Source: Deinococcus koreensis
Lineage (GTDB): Bacteria; Deinococcota; Deinococci; Deinococcales; Deinococcaceae
Direction of reading: 5' to 3'
Assembly (NCBI RefSeq): GCF_002901445.1
Contig: NZ_PPPD01000001.1
Location: forward strand, 310,001-374,000
Length of the DNA: 64,000 bases
Part shown: positions 1 to 10,037 of the stretch, piece after piece
Numbering within the stretch: the stretch's first letter is position 1
Layout: each line of letters begins with the position of its first letter
The notes under the pieces: generated by a model
Databases searched by the model: none
Seen by the model: only the letters and a program-made list of their open reading frames with translations
Told to the model about the DNA's origin: nothing
Position numbers and translations under genes: made by a program

Positions 1-32
1 AACGGCGCTGAACAGGTAGGCGGGAATGAAGT

Positions 33-64
33 CAGGCGGCGCCTCATTCACGGGGCGCCGCCTG
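33..64. terminator. Strong GC hairpin, probable terminator
   Basis: An 11-bp perfect stem (33-43 pairing with 54-64, arms CAGGCGGCGCC and GGCGCCGCCTG) closes a 10-nt loop and is followed on the + strand by the T-rich CTCTGTTGCTT. It probably ends a gene lying to the left of the window. Bases 1-32 hold stop codons in more than one frame and no gene can be assigned to them. Confidence 0.5.
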
Positions 65-345
65 CTCTGTTGCTTGGGAACCGTGAATTCGTCGTTCAGG
101 CCCGGCCAGTGGAGGGGCCGGAGCGAAAGGGGGACGCCCGTGGGCCAGACTGCCGCTCCACTCACCGTGGAACTTCAGATCGCCCCACTCCGGATCAGAG
201 CGACGTGGCCTGATACCGATCTCGAAGATGCCCGGTATGAAACGGACATCTTCCGAGCGGGGCGAGGGCGACCCCCGATGGGTTCCGGGAAGTGGAAGTA
301 CACCTGGCGCGCTCCCAGGCGTGACGGATATGAACAGAAGCCGTC
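65..345. other. Intergenic, no gene seen
   Basis: This 281-nt stretch lies between the hairpin at 33-64 and the 3' end of the DUF503 gene. Open frames that run through it start inside the hairpin or read antisense to DUF503 and have no recognisable protein character. Confidence 0.5.
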
Positions 346-672
346 TCAGTCCTGGTCGTCCTCATCCTCGCTGCCGCCCAGCACGGTGATCTCGGTGTGC
401 TCACTGGCGACCCGGTACGGCCCCTCGCGGGCGATGTAATCGGCGGCCATCCTCAGGGTTTCCTCGACCCAGCCGTAATCGTTGCTGAGGGTGGCGACCC
501 CGATGACCTCCCAGTCATGGGCGTCCAGGCCGTCCAGGCGGGCCACGGTCAGGGGGTAGCGGGCTTTCAGACGCTCGACCACCGGCCGCACCAGCGCACG
601 TTTCTCCTTCAGGTTGCTGACCCACGGCATCTCCAGCCGCACGGTCAGGATTCCCACATAGCCCAGAGCCAC
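346..672 (-). CDS. DUF503 family (YlxP-like) protein
   Basis: This 108-residue protein begins [20 protein letters not shown] and carries the [20 protein letters not shown] segment typical of the DUF503/YlxP family, a small ferredoxin-like-fold protein often found near nusA/infB/rbfA. Its molecular role is unknown. The tail (GSEDEDDQD) is acidic. The start is GTG. The gene lies 2 nt after the stop of the upstream HMA-like gene, so the two are probably co-transcribed. Family assignment is by motif and length; the usual length is about 95 residues. Confidence 0.8.
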   Translation of the reverse strand: MALGYVGILTVRLEMPWVSNLKEKRALVRPVVERLKARYPLTVARLDGLDAHDWEVIGVATLSNDYGWVEETLRMAADYIAREGPYRVASEHTEITVLGGSEDEDDQD

Positions 673-674
673 GC

Positions 675-890
675 CTAGAGCATTCCGGCCAGGAAGCCCT
701 GGGCCCGGACGGCCCGCACGAGATCCATCACGGTAAGCTGGGTGGCGTCGTAGTAGACCTCGATCTGGCCGTCGTCGGGAATAGCGCGCTGAACACCGTC
801 GAGGCTGGTCAGGACGGCCGCGACCCTGGGGCCAGCCTCCCTGGTCATGCCGCGCACGCCCAGCAGCACGCGGGTGGCGGAACTCGTCAT
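675..890 (-). CDS. HMA-like fold protein without the CxxC metal site
   Basis: This 71-residue protein has the beta-alpha-beta-beta-alpha-beta rhythm of a heavy-metal-associated domain ([19 protein letters not shown], then a [20 protein letters not shown] stretch). The metal-binding GMTCxxC is replaced by GMTREAG and the protein has no cysteine, so copper binding by the classical site is not expected. The ATG at 890 is chosen because a CATAAT -10 (903-898) lies 7 nt before it; the in-frame ATG at 899 falls inside that box. It is the first gene of a pair with DUF503. Confidence 0.6.
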   Translation of the reverse strand: MTSSATRVLLGVRGMTREAGPRVAAVLTSLDGVQRAIPDDGQIEVYYDATQLTVMDLVRAVRAQGFLAGML

Positions 891-964
891 GCCGCCCATT
901 ATGGCGGGCTCCCCGGAGGATGCAAGCCGGGCAGCGTCCCAGAGCCGGGTCTCTTCTTCACGCT

Positions 965-1462
965 TTACCCCTTATCCGGCAGCTCTCCCAGGCGGCTGCC
1001 GGGGGCGGTCTGGGTGCGGCTGCCCAGGTGGCACACCCCGTAGGCCCCCAGCACCCGGGTGCCCTCAGCCTGGGCGACGGCGTGCAGCGCCGGGCTCACG
1101 GGAAAATGCACCTCGTAGACGGCCGTGTCGTAGGCGCTCTTGATCACCGCCTGGAACAGACCCTCCGGCGTGCCGGCCGGGGCGTCCGGGGTCTGGCTGA
1201 GCGTGCGGATCAGCACCGTGGGACGGTCGCCCTGCCAGACCGCCTGGGCCAGCACGAAGCCCTGCAGCGTTCCCCCCTGGTCGGCCACGAAGGAGTGTTC
1301 GCTGCGCTCGTAGAACTTCAGGGCGGCCGGGCTGGTGTGCAGCCGGCCCTCCCGCTCGCGCTCCGGAAGGGTGTCGTAGGCCGGGTCGGCGGCGCGCTGG
1401 AGGCGCAGATCCAGGGCCTGCAGGGCGGCGTAGTCGGCTTCGCCGAAGGTGCGGTAACGCAT
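965..1462 (-). CDS. DUF1999 family, GNAT-fold protein
   Basis: This 165-residue protein starts [20 protein letters not shown]. Its N-terminal pattern and overall sequence fit DUF1999, a family I know from Thermus and Deinococcus with a GNAT acetyltransferase-like fold and no proven substrate. The centre ([20 protein letters not shown]) matches the GNAT beta-strand pair, and the C-terminal [13 protein letters not shown] closes the domain. A TAGCCT -10 (1474-1469) lies 6 nt before the ATG, implying a leaderless mRNA. Fold is fairly sure; function is unknown. Confidence 0.7.
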   Translation of the reverse strand: MRYRTFGEADYAALQALDLRLQRAADPAYDTLPEREREGRLHTSPAALKFYERSEHSFVADQGGTLQGFVLAQAVWQGDRPTVLIRTLSQTPDAPAGTPEGLFQAVIKSAYDTAVYEVHFPVSPALHAVAQAEGTRVLGAYGVCHLGSRTQTAPGSRLGELPDKG

Positions 1463-1593
1463 GGGCGAAGGCTAGCAGGACGGACGCAGGCACCGGGCTC
1501 CCCACCCTGATCACGCCTCCCTGGTGGGCCGAGCTTCCATGTGGCGATCTCCGGTGCGCCGTGCTGAAGTGCCATGATCTCGTGGCCCTCCGC

Positions 1594-1698
1594 TCGCCCG
1601 GTCGCGATTGGCCCGGTCGCGTATGGCCCGGTCTCGTCTGAGCCAATGTCGTGTGGGCCGGTCTCGCCGGGGTCGGTCTCGTTTGGGCCGGCCTGATC
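1594..1698. repeat. Seven degenerate 15-bp tandem repeats
   Basis: Seven consecutive units with the approximate consensus TGGCCCGGTCTCGTC run without gaps (1594-1608, 1609-1623, 1624-1638, 1639-1653, 1654-1668, 1669-1683, 1684-1698). Being a multiple of three, the array also reads as a TGPxx-type five-residue repeat in a minus-strand open frame, but that frame overlaps the DUF1999 gene antisense and looks spurious. The array sits in the roughly 500-nt intergenic region 1463-1961, which otherwise holds only the regulatory region of the following ligase gene. Confidence 0.75.
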
Positions 1699-1820
1699 CG
1701 GCACGCTCGCCCGGCAGCCGGACGCGGTCTTGAGCCCCGGCCCGGTCACGATCCTGAAAGGCGAGAGATGTCACCCTCTGGGTGAACCGGTCTCGCAGAC
1801 TGGTGTCTTTATCCTTATGA

Positions 1821-1856
1821 TGAACTTATACCGGGTTCATTTTCGTACCAGGTTCA
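1821..1856 (+). promoter_or_regulatory. Possible promoter/operator before acyl-CoA ligase
   Basis: TGAAC (1821-1825) and GTTCA (1835-1839) form an inverted repeat around a TTATAC -10-like hexamer (1826-1831). CCGGGTTCA (1831-1839) is repeated as CCAGGTTCA (1848-1856) 17 bp further on, and a related TGAACCGGT lies at 1783-1791. The cluster sits about 110 nt before the ligase start and could bind a TetR/FadR-type fatty-acid regulator; this is inference from spacing and symmetry only. Confidence 0.35.
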
Positions 1857-1961
1857 ATCCGTTCCGAACCTCACCCCTGTTCCGTCCCCGAGCGTCTGCT
1901 CACCCTGCTGCCCCCTGCCGTTCTGACCGGCCGCGCCGCCGGCCGCCCCAAGAGGAGAGCC

Positions 1962-3674
1962 ATGACTCAGCCGCCCCTTCCCCGACCCTGGCTCCAGCAC
2001 TACGAGCGTGGTGTGCCACACGACTTCAGCCCCAGTGGGCGCACCCTGCCCCAGCTGCTCGAGGAGGCGGCTGCCCAGTATCCGGAGCGGGTGGCGCTGA
2101 GCTTCCTTGGCGCCACGACCACCTATCGCGCCCTGCTCGACGACGCCCGGCGGTTGGCCAACGCGCTGCGGAAGATGGGTGTGCAGCCCGGCGACCGGGT
2201 GTCCATCATGCTGCCCAACTGCCCCCAGTTCGTGGTCAGCTTCTACGGCGCCCTGATGGCCGGCGCGACCGTGGTGAACACCAGTCCGATGTACACCCCG
2301 CACGAGCTGCAGCACCAGCTGGCCGACTCGGGCAGTGAGACGCTGATCATGCTCGACGCCTTTTATCCGCGCTACGAGCAGATCCGCGACTCCGTGCCGG
2401 TCAGGCGCGTGCTGGTCACGGGGATTCAGGACGCGCTGCCCTTTCCCAAGAACGTGCTGTACCCGGTCAAGGCCCGCCGCGAGGGCCGCTGGGTGCAGGT
2501 GAAGATCGAGGGCCAGACCCTGCCGCTGCGGGCCGTGCTGCGCTCGCAGGCGCCGGCCGCACCGGACGCCACGGTCAGCCCGGACGACGTGGCCCTGCTG
2601 CAGTACACCGGCGGCACCACCGGCGTGCCCAAGGGTGCCATGCTCACCCACCGCAACCTGGTCGCCAACTGCGAGCAGGCCCGGGCCTGGATGACCGATC
2701 TGCGCGGCGGCCAGGAGGTCACGCTGGCGGCCATTCCCTTCTTCCACGTCTACGGCATGACGGTCGCCATGAACCTGAGCGTCCTGATCGGGGCGACCAT
2801 CGCGCTGGTGCCCAATCCCCGCGACATCAAGATGGTGCTGGGCGAGATCAGCCGCAGCGGCGCCACGCTGTTCCCCGGCGTCCCGACGCTGTACAACGCC
2901 ATCAACAACCATCCGGACACGCCCAGACACAACCTCACCTCGATCCGCGCCTGTATCAGCGGGAGCGCGCCCCTGCTGCTGGAGACCGCCCGCCGCTTCC
3001 GCGAGATCACCCACGGCGCGAATCTGGTCGAGGGCTACGGCCTGACCGAGGCCAGCCCGATCACCCACACCAACCCGATCTTCGGTGAGCAGAAGGTCGG
3101 CAGCATCGGCCTGCCCATGCCCGGCGTGGACGCCATCGTGGTCGACGAGCAGGGGCAGACCGTGGCGCCCGGCGAGGTGGGCGAGCTGTGGGTGGCCGGG
3201 CCGATGGTCATGAAGGGCTACTGGGGCCGCCCCGACGAGACGGCCCAGACCCTGGCCCAGGCCCACGGGCTGACCTGGCTGAAGACCGGCGACATGGCCG
3301 TGATGGACGAGGGCGGCTTCTTCCGGATCGTCGACCGCAAGAAAGACCTCATCATCGCCGGCGGCTTCAACATCTACCCGCGCGAGGTCGAGGAAGTGCT
3401 GATGATGCACCCCGCCGTGCTGGAAGCCGCCGCCGTGGGCGTTCCCGACGAGTACCGGGGCGAGAGCGTGCACGCGGTTGTGGCCCTCAAGCCCGGCCAG
3501 CAGGTCAGCGACAAGGAACTCATGGCCCACTGCCGCACCGAACTCAGCCCCTACAAGGTGCCGCGCTCGGTCGAATTCCGCGACGAACTGCCCAAGACGG
3601 CCGCCATGAAGATCCTGCGCCGCCAGCTGGCCCAGGATGCTCGGGAGCGCCTGCAGAAGTCGAAAAGCGCCTGA
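1962..3674 (+). CDS. fadD: Long-chain fatty acid-CoA ligase (AMP-forming)
   Basis: This 570-residue cytosolic or membrane-associated enzyme should activate fatty acids to acyl-CoA through an acyl-adenylate for beta-oxidation or lipid synthesis. It shows the ANL-family P-loop YTGGTTGVPKGAMLTH (about residues 213-228), the GYGLTEASP adenylate motif (about 358), LKTGDMAVMDEGGF and DRKKDLIIAGGFNIYPREVE (the hinge/C-terminal domain), and a C-terminal PKTAAMKILRR with the catalytic lysine. GGAG within AGAGGAGAG (1951-1959) lies 5-6 nt before the ATG. A hairpin follows the stop. A second ligase of the same superfamily lies at 32.3 kb. Confidence 0.9.
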   Translation: MTQPPLPRPWLQHYERGVPHDFSPSGRTLPQLLEEAAAQYPERVALSFLGATTTYRALLDDARRLANALRKMGVQPGDRVSIMLPNCPQFVVSFYGALMAGATVVNTSPMYTPHELQHQLADSGSETLIMLDAFYPRYEQIRDSVPVRRVLVTGIQDALPFPKNVLYPVKARREGRWVQVKIEGQTLPLRAVLRSQAPAAPDATVSPDDVALLQYTGGTTGVPKGAMLTHRNLVANCEQARAWMTDLRGGQEVTLAAIPFFHVYGMTVAMNLSVLIGATIALVPNPRDIKMVLGEISRSGATLFPGVPTLYNAINNHPDTPRHNLTSIRACISGSAPLLLETARRFREITHGANLVEGYGLTEASPITHTNPIFGEQKVGSIGLPMPGVDAIVVDEQGQTVAPGEVGELWVAGPMVMKGYWGRPDETAQTLAQAHGLTWLKTGDMAVMDEGGFFRIVDRKKDLIIAGGFNIYPREVEEVLMMHPAVLEAAAVGVPDEYRGESVHAVVALKPGQQVSDKELMAHCRTELSPYKVPRSVEFRDELPKTAAMKILRRQLAQDARERLQKSKSA

Positions 3675-3683
3675 AGAAGGCAG

Positions 3684-3730
3684 GAGTCGGAGGGTCGCGC
3701 CGGGGTTCCCGGTCCGCGGCCCTCCGACTC
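3684..3730 (+). terminator. Terminator-like nested hairpin after fadD
   Basis: GAGTCGGAGGG (3684-3694) pairs perfectly with CCCTCCGACTC (3720-3730), and the loop contains a second stem, CCGGG (3700-3704) with CCCGG (3708-3712). It begins 10 nt after the ligase stop. There is no T tract, so intrinsic termination may be weak. Confidence 0.55.
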
Positions 3731-3802
3731 ATGGCTGGTTGCCGGATGGTCTGGCCCGGTGGTGGCAGGGCCACCTCGCCTGACGGATTCCACCAGGTTC
3801 AC

Positions 3803-3840
3803 GAACACTCGGCACGGCTCCGGGTGTTCGTCCATCGCCC
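3803..3840 (+). repeat. Dispersed intergenic repeat, copy A
   Basis: This 38-nt segment matches 19321-19358 at 29 of 38 positions, and its last 16 nt (TGTTCGTCCATCGCCC, 3825-3840) are identical to the reverse complement of 63722-63737. Similarity to the third copy continues past 3840 to about 3885 (a TCTCCCGCC...TCCGCAGC stretch). All three copies lie between genes. The region 3731-3949 holds no gene. Confidence 0.55.
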
Positions 3841-3949
3841 TTCAATCCAATGGGTCTCCCGCCCTGATCCGCAGCTCTACGAGTGCTGTTGATCGGAAGG
3901 AATCCCAAGCAGACGGGAAGGGGTGGGAGTCCCTTCGAGCCCCCTCCGC

Positions 3950-4972
3950 TCAGGCGGTGGCGAGCGGCGCGTAGGCCACGGCGCCCTCGCTGAGTGAACT
4001 GGCGGCGCGCCCCTCGTGCAGGGCCGCCGCGCCCGCCAGGGCGATCATGGCGCCGTTGTCGGTGTTCAGCCCCCTGCCGGGAAACACCACGCGCAGTCCC
4101 GTGGCCTGGAAGGCGGCGCGCAGGGCGGCGTTCGCAGCCACTCCACCGGAGACCACGACCGTCGCGCGCCCGGTGGCCTCGGCGGCGCGCAGGGTCGTGT
4201 TCACCAGGGTTCGCACGGCCATCTGCTGGAAGCTGGCGGCCAGATCCTCGGGCGCGGCACCGGCGCGGTGGGCCAGCAGGGCGGCGGTTTTCAAGCCGCT
4301 GAAGCTGAAGTCGAAGCCCTTCTGGCCCTGCAGCGGCACCTTGAAGGCCACCGCGTCCGGGTCACCGCGCGTCGCCGCCTCGCTGATGGCCGGGCCACCG
4401 GGATAGCCCAGGCCCGCCAGTCGGGCGACCTTGTCGAAGGCCTCGCCCGCCGCGTCGTCCTTCGTGGCGCCGACCAGCACGTACTCGCCGCTCCGGGGCA
4501 CATCGAAGAGGTGGGTGTGGCCGCCCGAGACCACCAGCGCCAGGTAGGGGGCGCGCAGCTCGGCCTCCGAGGCCGCCGCGAAGATGTGCCCCTCCAGGTG
4601 GTGCGCGGCGTAGAAGGGCACGTCCAGGGCCTGCGCCACCCCCTTGCCGTACATCAGGCCCACCAGCAGCGCGCCGACCAGTCCGGGGCCGGAGGTGGCC
4701 GCCACGGCGTCCAGGTCGCCCAGCGTGTGGCCGGCCTCGTCCAGCGCCTCGGCGGCGATCTGCGCGATGCGCTCCACGTGCTCGCGGCTCGCCAGCTCGG
4801 GCATCACGCCGCCGTACTGGGCATGCACCGTCTGCGACCAGATGCGGTTGGACCGCACCCGCACCGAGCCGTCCGGGGCCAGCTCGACCACGCCCACCCC
4901 GGTATCGTCGCAGGAGGTGTCGATGCCCAGCACCAGCCGGGGACGGATCACGGGGGCGACAGACTCGCTCAT
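3950..4972 (-). CDS. tsaD: tRNA N6-adenosine threonylcarbamoyltransferase
   Basis: TsaD (Gcp/Kae1 family) transfers the threonylcarbamoyl group to A37 of ANN-decoding tRNAs, working with TsaB and TsaE. The 340-residue protein has the ASKHA nucleotide fold: [18 protein letters not shown] near the N-terminus, the metal ligands in HHLEGH, the SGGHTHLF strand, GLGYPGGP, and [14 protein letters not shown]. The start is placed at MSESVAP because a TACCCT -10 (4986-4981) lies 8 nt upstream; the frame extends 17 codons further but would overlap that promoter. The gene is divergent from mnmD. Confidence 0.93.
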   Translation of the reverse strand: MSESVAPVIRPRLVLGIDTSCDDTGVGVVELAPDGSVRVRSNRIWSQTVHAQYGGVMPELASREHVERIAQIAAEALDEAGHTLGDLDAVAATSGPGLVGALLVGLMYGKGVAQALDVPFYAAHHLEGHIFAAASEAELRAPYLALVVSGGHTHLFDVPRSGEYVLVGATKDDAAGEAFDKVARLAGLGYPGGPAISEAATRGDPDAVAFKVPLQGQKGFDFSFSGLKTAALLAHRAGAAPEDLAASFQQMAVRTLVNTTLRAAEATGRATVVVSGGVAANAALRAAFQATGLRVVFPGRGLNTDNGAMIALAGAAALHEGRAASSLSEGAVAYAPLATA

Positions 4973-5023
4973 CGCCGCCCAGGGTAGCAGGGCTGACGGG
5001 ACACGTCCGTGCCCCCAGTTCAC

Positions 5024-5029
5024 TATGCT
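5024..5029 (+). promoter_or_regulatory. -10 box for leaderless mnmD
   Basis: TATGCT lies 8 nt before the GTG start of mnmD with no Shine-Dalgarno between them. A transcript would begin at or next to the start codon. This decides the GTG at 5038 as start. Confidence 0.6.
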
Positions 5030-5037
5030 CGGGGCCT

Positions 5038-5721
5038 GTGGAAGACCTCTGCGCCACCATCCTGACCACGCCCGACGGCTCGCGCACCGCGCTCAGCCCC
5101 CGTTATGGCGAGGCCTACGGCTCCCGGCACGGCGCCGCCACCCAGGCCCGGCACGTCTTTCTGGAGGGCACCGGCACCCACGAACACCCCCACCCGCACG
5201 TGCTGGAGATCGGCTTCGGCCTCGGCGTGAACTTCCGCGCCACGCTCGCCGACGCGGCCCGGCGGGGCGTGGCGCTCGACTACCTGGCGTACGAGTTCGA
5301 CCCCGCCCCGCTGGACGTGCTGGGCGAGGTGGCGGCCGGGGGCGAGGGGGCCGGGCACCAGGCCTGGGAGGCGCTGCTGACGGCGTGGCCGGAGAGGGCC
5401 GATCCGCACACGCCCCTGCGCGTCCAGGCCGAGGGCGTCGACCTGACCCTCCACTTCGCGGACGTGCTGACCAGCGAGCTGCCGCGCCAGTGGGCCTCGG
5501 CGGTGTATCTGGACGGCTTCTCCCCTACCCGCAACCCGGAGGTCTGGACGCCCGAGTTCACGGCGCGGCTGGCCGGTGCCCTGGCGCCGGGCGGCGTGCT
5601 GGGCACCTACAGCGCGGCGGGGCATGTGCGCCGCGCCCTGACGGCGGCCGGGCTGCAGGTCGAGCGGCGACCGGGGGCACCGGGCAAGCGCGAATGCCTG
5701 CGGGCCGTGCGGCCGACATGA
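5038..5721 (+). CDS. mnmD: tRNA (mnm5s2U34)-methyltransferase, MnmD
   Basis: This 227-residue SAM-dependent enzyme corresponds to the N-terminal half of the bifunctional MnmC and methylates nm5(s2)U34 in tRNA. Visible motifs are [20 protein letters not shown] at the N-terminus, the SAM-binding [11 protein letters not shown] (about residues 55-66), and the family signature [14 protein letters not shown] (about residues 156-169), followed by [17 protein letters not shown]. The stop overlaps the next start (ATGA), so the oxidoreductase half is translationally coupled. A TATGCT -10 directly precedes the GTG. Confidence 0.88.
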   Translation: MEDLCATILTTPDGSRTALSPRYGEAYGSRHGAATQARHVFLEGTGTHEHPHPHVLEIGFGLGVNFRATLADAARRGVALDYLAYEFDPAPLDVLGEVAAGGEGAGHQAWEALLTAWPERADPHTPLRVQAEGVDLTLHFADVLTSELPRQWASAVYLDGFSPTRNPEVWTPEFTARLAGALAPGGVLGTYSAAGHVRRALTAAGLQVERRPGAPGKRECLRAVRPT

Positions 5722-6731
5722 AACCCCACGTCATCGTGATCGGCGGCGGGGTTGCGGGCGCCTCGGTCGCGTACTTCCTGGGGCGGGCGGGGCGGGCGGT
5801 CACGGTGGTCGACGCCGGGGTGGCGCCGGCCAGCCACGTGCCCTCGGCGCTGATCAACCCGGTGCGCGGGCAGGCGGGCCGGGTACCGGAGGGGGCCCTA
5901 CAGGGCCTGGCGCTGACCTGGGCGCTGATCGAGGAGCTGGGCCAGCGAGGAATCCACGTTCCACACGGACGCGGCGGCGTCCTGCGACCGGTGCCCGACG
6001 AGGCCACGCGCCGGAAATTCGACCGCCACCGGCCGGACGGCCTGGAGGCGCACTGGCTCAGCCCAGAGGAGGCGCCGGTGTCCCTGGCGCCCGGCTGGCA
6101 CGCGGCGCTCTTTCTGCCCCAGGGCGGCTGGCTGGACGGCGCGGCCTTCGTGGTCGGCCTGATCGCGGCGTCCGGGGCGAGGGTGGTTCAGGCGCGGGCC
6201 CAGCGCTGGGACGCCCGCACCGTCACGCTCGAGGGCGGAGACCTGCTGGACGCCGACGCGGTCGTCTTCTGCGGCGGCTCGGTGGGTTCGACCTGGGCGG
6301 GCGAGCGCGCCACCCACCGCATGGGCACGCTGCTCCAGCTGGATCGGGCGGTGACGGGGGTGCCGCTGAGTTTCGGGGCGTATCTGGCCCCGTCGGCCAC
6401 GGGCGGCGTGCTGGGCGCCACCTTCGAGGCCCCGGCGCAGAGCTGGCAGCCCCCGGCCCTGCCGCTGGCCTCGCTGGGCTGGCTGCTGGGCAAGGGCGAG
6501 GCGCTGGCCGACCCCTGGGGCGTGCAGGTCACCGGGCGCTGGACGGGCTCGCGGCTCTCGGGCCTGAGCTGTGGGCGGAGCGAGGGCGGCGTGTGGCGCC
6601 TGAGCGGGCTGGGCAGCCAGGGCTTCCTGCTGGGCCCGCTGCTGGCGCGCGGGCTGGCCGGGGACATCGGGCGTCACGTTGCCGGTGACGGGGCGTCCCC
6701 TGCAGCCGGGCCCGCGCCCACGCACGGCTGA
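5718..6731 (+). CDS. mnmC: FAD-dependent oxidoreductase, MnmC C-terminal half
   Basis: This 337-residue protein begins [20 protein letters not shown], a Rossmann GxGxxG FAD site, and follows the DAO family layout with [14 protein letters not shown] (the MnmC2 Pxx(L)NPxxG-type segment) and a C-terminal [20 protein letters not shown] closing the FAD domain. It should oxidise cmnm5U34 to nm5U34, the substrate of MnmD encoded just upstream. In E. coli the two activities are one fused polypeptide; here they are two overlapping genes. A generic glycine/D-amino-acid oxidase is the alternative, but the neighbour argues for MnmC2. Confidence 0.82.
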   Translation: MKPHVIVIGGGVAGASVAYFLGRAGRAVTVVDAGVAPASHVPSALINPVRGQAGRVPEGALQGLALTWALIEELGQRGIHVPHGRGGVLRPVPDEATRRKFDRHRPDGLEAHWLSPEEAPVSLAPGWHAALFLPQGGWLDGAAFVVGLIAASGARVVQARAQRWDARTVTLEGGDLLDADAVVFCGGSVGSTWAGERATHRMGTLLQLDRAVTGVPLSFGAYLAPSATGGVLGATFEAPAQSWQPPALPLASLGWLLGKGEALADPWGVQVTGRWTGSRLSGLSCGRSEGGVWRLSGLGSQGFLLGPLLARGLAGDIGRHVAGDGASPAAGPAPTHG

Positions 6732-6748
6732 ACTACACTGTTCCAGAT

Positions 6749-7747
6749 ATGGCGAACTACCGCATCTGTTTGATCGAGGGAGACGGCATCGGGCACGAGG
6801 TCATCCCCGCCACCCGCCGCGTGCTGGACGCCGCCGGCTTCGACGCCGAGTATGTCCACGCCGAGGCCGGCTATGAATACTTCCTGGATCACGGCACCTC
6901 GGTGCCCCAGGCCACCTACGACGCCGTGGAGAACACCCACGCCACGCTGTTCGGCGCGGCCACCAGCCCCACCGGCATCAAGCCGGCCGGCTTCTCCGGC
7001 GCGATCCGCCACCTGCGTCAGAAATATGCCCTGTACGCCAACGTGCGCCCCACCAAGACCCGCCCGGTGCCCGGCGCCTACGAGAACGTGGATCTGGTGA
7101 TCGTGCGCGAGAACACCCAGGGCCTGTACGTGGAGCAGGAACGCCGCTACGGCGATGTGGCGATCGCCGACACGGTAATCACGAAGGACGCCAGCGACCG
7201 TATCGGCAAGTTCGCCGCCGACCTCGCCATGAAGCGCAGCAAGCGCCTGACCGTGGTGCACAAGGCCAACGTGCTCCCCGTGACGCAGGGGCTGTTCCTG
7301 AACACCATCCTCGATCACTGTAAGACCGTGGAAGGGCTCAACACCTCCACCATGATCGTGGACAACGCCGCCATGCAGCTGGTGCGCAACCCCCGTCAGT
7401 TCGACGTGCTGGTCATGACCAACATGTTCGGCGACATCCTGAGCGACCTGGCCGCCGGGCTGGTGGGCGGGCTGGGCATCGCCGCCAGTGGCAACGTGGG
7501 CGACAAGTTCGGCATCTTCGAATCGGTGCACGGCAGCGCCCCGGACATCGCCGGGCAGGGCGTCGCCAACCCCACCGCCTCCATCCTGGCCGCCGTGCTG
7601 ATGCTCGACCACCTGGGCGACCACGCCACCGCCGGGCGCATCGACGCCGCCGTGAACAGGGTGCTCACTGAAGGCCCGCGCACCCGAGACCTGGGCGGCA
7701 CGGCCGGCACCAAGGAATTCACGGACGCCGTGATCGCCGCGCTGTAA
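6749..7747 (+). CDS. hicd: Homoisocitrate dehydrogenase
   Basis: This 332-residue NAD-dependent beta-decarboxylating dehydrogenase of the alpha-aminoadipate lysine pathway converts homoisocitrate to 2-oxoadipate. The N-terminus [20 protein letters not shown] and the segments [57 protein letters not shown] and [16 protein letters not shown] follow the Thermus enzyme closely. The substrate-loop arginine region (RHLRQK) is of the homoisocitrate/isocitrate type rather than the isopropylmalate type. A TACACT -10 (6734-6739) lies 9 nt before the ATG, so the mRNA is probably leaderless. A GC hairpin follows. Confidence 0.93.
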   Translation: MANYRICLIEGDGIGHEVIPATRRVLDAAGFDAEYVHAEAGYEYFLDHGTSVPQATYDAVENTHATLFGAATSPTGIKPAGFSGAIRHLRQKYALYANVRPTKTRPVPGAYENVDLVIVRENTQGLYVEQERRYGDVAIADTVITKDASDRIGKFAADLAMKRSKRLTVVHKANVLPVTQGLFLNTILDHCKTVEGLNTSTMIVDNAAMQLVRNPRQFDVLVMTNMFGDILSDLAAGLVGGLGIAASGNVGDKFGIFESVHGSAPDIAGQGVANPTASILAAVLMLDHLGDHATAGRIDAAVNRVLTEGPRTRDLGGTAGTKEFTDAVIAAL

Positions 7748-7771
7748 GGACGCACCCGAAACGCACGGCAA

Positions 7772-7808
7772 AGCGCGCGCCTCCCCGGTTCCGTGGGAAG
7801 CGCGCGCT
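7772..7808. terminator. Bidirectional terminator hairpin
   Basis: AGCGCGCGC (7772-7780) pairs with GCGCGCGCT (7800-7808) between two converging genes, homoisocitrate dehydrogenase (ends 7747) and the protease (ends 7832). There is no T tract. Confidence 0.55.
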
Positions 7809-7831
7809 CTGTGCGGGTCGGTCGTCCAGCG

Positions 7832-9151
7832 TTACTTCAGCAGCTCCAGCCCCTTCTTCAGGATGGCGTCGCCGTTCACGTCGAGCACGGCCTCACCCTG
7901 GGCGGCGCTGCGGCTGGGGCGCTTGGCCTCGGCGGCGTAGGTGAACTTGCCCTCCTTGTCGGCGGTCACGGTCACGGGCTTGCCGGCCACGGTCAGGGTG
8001 ACCTTCTCGCCGGCCTTCAGGCCGCCGCCCGTGAAGTTCAGCGGCACGGTGTAGCGCGTGTCGGCGACCTTCACGTCGGGCGTGATGCCCTTCTTGTGGA
8101 TCTCGCGATTCTTCGGGGTCAGCCAGGCAGAGTTCACGATGGCGACCTTGCCGCCGTCGGGCAGGTTGTCGATGGGAATCTGCGCCACGCCCTTGCCGAA
8201 GCTCTGCTCGCCCACGATCTGGGCGCGGGCGTTGTCCTGCAGGGCGCCGGCCACGACCTCGCTGGCGCTGGCGGAGTTCTTGTTGAGCAGCACGACCAGC
8301 TTGCCGGTGTAGTCGCTGGCCGCCGCCTTGGCCACGCCGTAGACCTCCCTCTTGCCGCTGCGGTCGCGCAGGCTGACGATCGGGCCCTGCTGCAGGAACT
8401 GATCGGCCACGTCCACCCCGGCGTTGAGCAGGCCGCCGCCGTTGTCACGCATGTCCAGGATCAGCTTCTGCACGCCCTTCTTCTTCATGTCGGCCACGGC
8501 GGCGTTGAACTGCTGGCTGACCTTCTCGTTGTAGAAGGTGTTCAGCCCGATATAGCCGATGTTGCCCGGCAGCACGGTCGTTTCCACGGACACGATGGTG
8601 ACCGGCTGACGCTGCATCTTCACGGCGTAGGGCTTACCGTCGCGGGCGAAGGTGATATTCACGGTGGTGCCCTTGGCGCCGCGCACCAGCCGCACGATCT
8701 CGTTGAGCTTCTTGCCGATCACGTCCTGATCGCCGATCTTCACGAACACGTCGCCGATCTGTACGCCGGCCGCCGAGGCCGAGCCGCCCCGGAACACGTT
8801 GTCCACCTTGCCGCCCGTGCCGTCGGCGTTGGCGGCGAGCAGCTGCACCCCGATCCCGAAGAACTCGCCGTTCAGGTTCTCGGCGTCGATGGCGGTGTCC
8901 TCGGGCTGGCTGTAATAGGTGAATTCGTCGTCCAGGCTGCCGATGGCGCCGTTAATCGCGCCGCGCAGCAGTTTCTCCTGATCGACCGGGTGCAGGTAGT
9001 AGCGGTTCAGATCCCCGATGACTTCCAGCAGGGTCTTGCCGGTGGGGGTGGCGCTCAGCTGGGTCTGGGTATAGGCCCCGAGCTGGGCGTAGGCGACAGC
9101 GGCGGTGGCCGCCGCGACGGTCAGGACTAAGGTCAGACGTTTCCCGTTCAC
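7832..9151 (-). CDS. ctpA: S41 family C-terminal processing peptidase
   Basis: This 439-residue secreted or membrane-anchored serine protease has an N-terminal hydrophobic segment ([18 protein letters not shown]), a PDZ domain (about residues 115-195, with GIGVQL and [12 protein letters not shown]), and an S41 core with [17 protein letters not shown], the serine in [15 protein letters not shown] (Ser about 295) and the lysine in [10 protein letters not shown], giving the Ser-Lys dyad. The remaining C-terminal 100 residues form an extra beta-rich domain. The start is GTG, placed by a TATCCT -10 (9163-9158) 6 nt upstream; an open frame continues 5' but overlaps the ftsE region. Confidence 0.9.
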   Translation of the reverse strand: MNGKRLTLVLTVAAATAAVAYAQLGAYTQTQLSATPTGKTLLEVIGDLNRYYLHPVDQEKLLRGAINGAIGSLDDEFTYYSQPEDTAIDAENLNGEFFGIGVQLLAANADGTGGKVDNVFRGGSASAAGVQIGDVFVKIGDQDVIGKKLNEIVRLVRGAKGTTVNITFARDGKPYAVKMQRQPVTIVSVETTVLPGNIGYIGLNTFYNEKVSQQFNAAVADMKKKGVQKLILDMRDNGGGLLNAGVDVADQFLQQGPIVSLRDRSGKREVYGVAKAAASDYTGKLVVLLNKNSASASEVVAGALQDNARAQIVGEQSFGKGVAQIPIDNLPDGGKVAIVNSAWLTPKNREIHKKGITPDVKVADTRYTVPLNFTGGGLKAGEKVTLTVAGKPVTVTADKEGKFTYAAEAKRPSRSAAQGEAVLDVNGDAILKKGLELLK

Positions 9152-9331
9152 CCGGTCAGGATAAAGCCGCCACGTGAGCGGGAATGGGGGCGGTATGACA
9201 GGGCGGATGAGAACGCCGGGCCCCAGGTCGGCACAGTCTTCATGGTTCAGTGGGGGGGCTGGGCTATGCTGGGCCACGAGCATGATCCAATCCCTGACTA
9301 CACCGCGCCCACTGCTCAGACGGTGGCCCGC

Positions 9332-10015
<684 letters not shown>

Positions 10016-10037
10016 GCGCGCCTCGCGCGCTGCGGAT

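Noticed and set aside
26..439. 137-residue open frame on the + strand at the left edge
   Set aside because: It starts inside a GC hairpin, overlaps DUF503 antisense and has no protein-like composition.
1318..1774. Minus-strand frames with TGPxx repeats over the 15-bp array
   Set aside because: They run antisense or out of frame into the DUF1999 gene, have no promoter or Shine-Dalgarno, and the repeat translation follows simply from the 15-bp period.
1814..1831. TTATGATGAACTTATA as a radiation/desiccation response motif
   Set aside because: Only the first five bases fit the RDRM palindrome, and the gene downstream is a fatty-acid ligase. I found no RDRM-like site elsewhere in the window.
1851..1860. 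GGTTCAATCC as a tRNA T-arm
   Set aside because: No acceptor, D or anticodon stems can be built around it; no tRNA was found in the window.
1854..3530. 558-residue minus-strand frame opposite fadD and similar long antisense frames (e.g. 39661-43257, 59891-62230)
   Set aside because: Long antisense frames are a normal effect of high GC3 codon usage; their His/Gly/Arg-rich translations lack motifs while the + strand carries clear enzymes.
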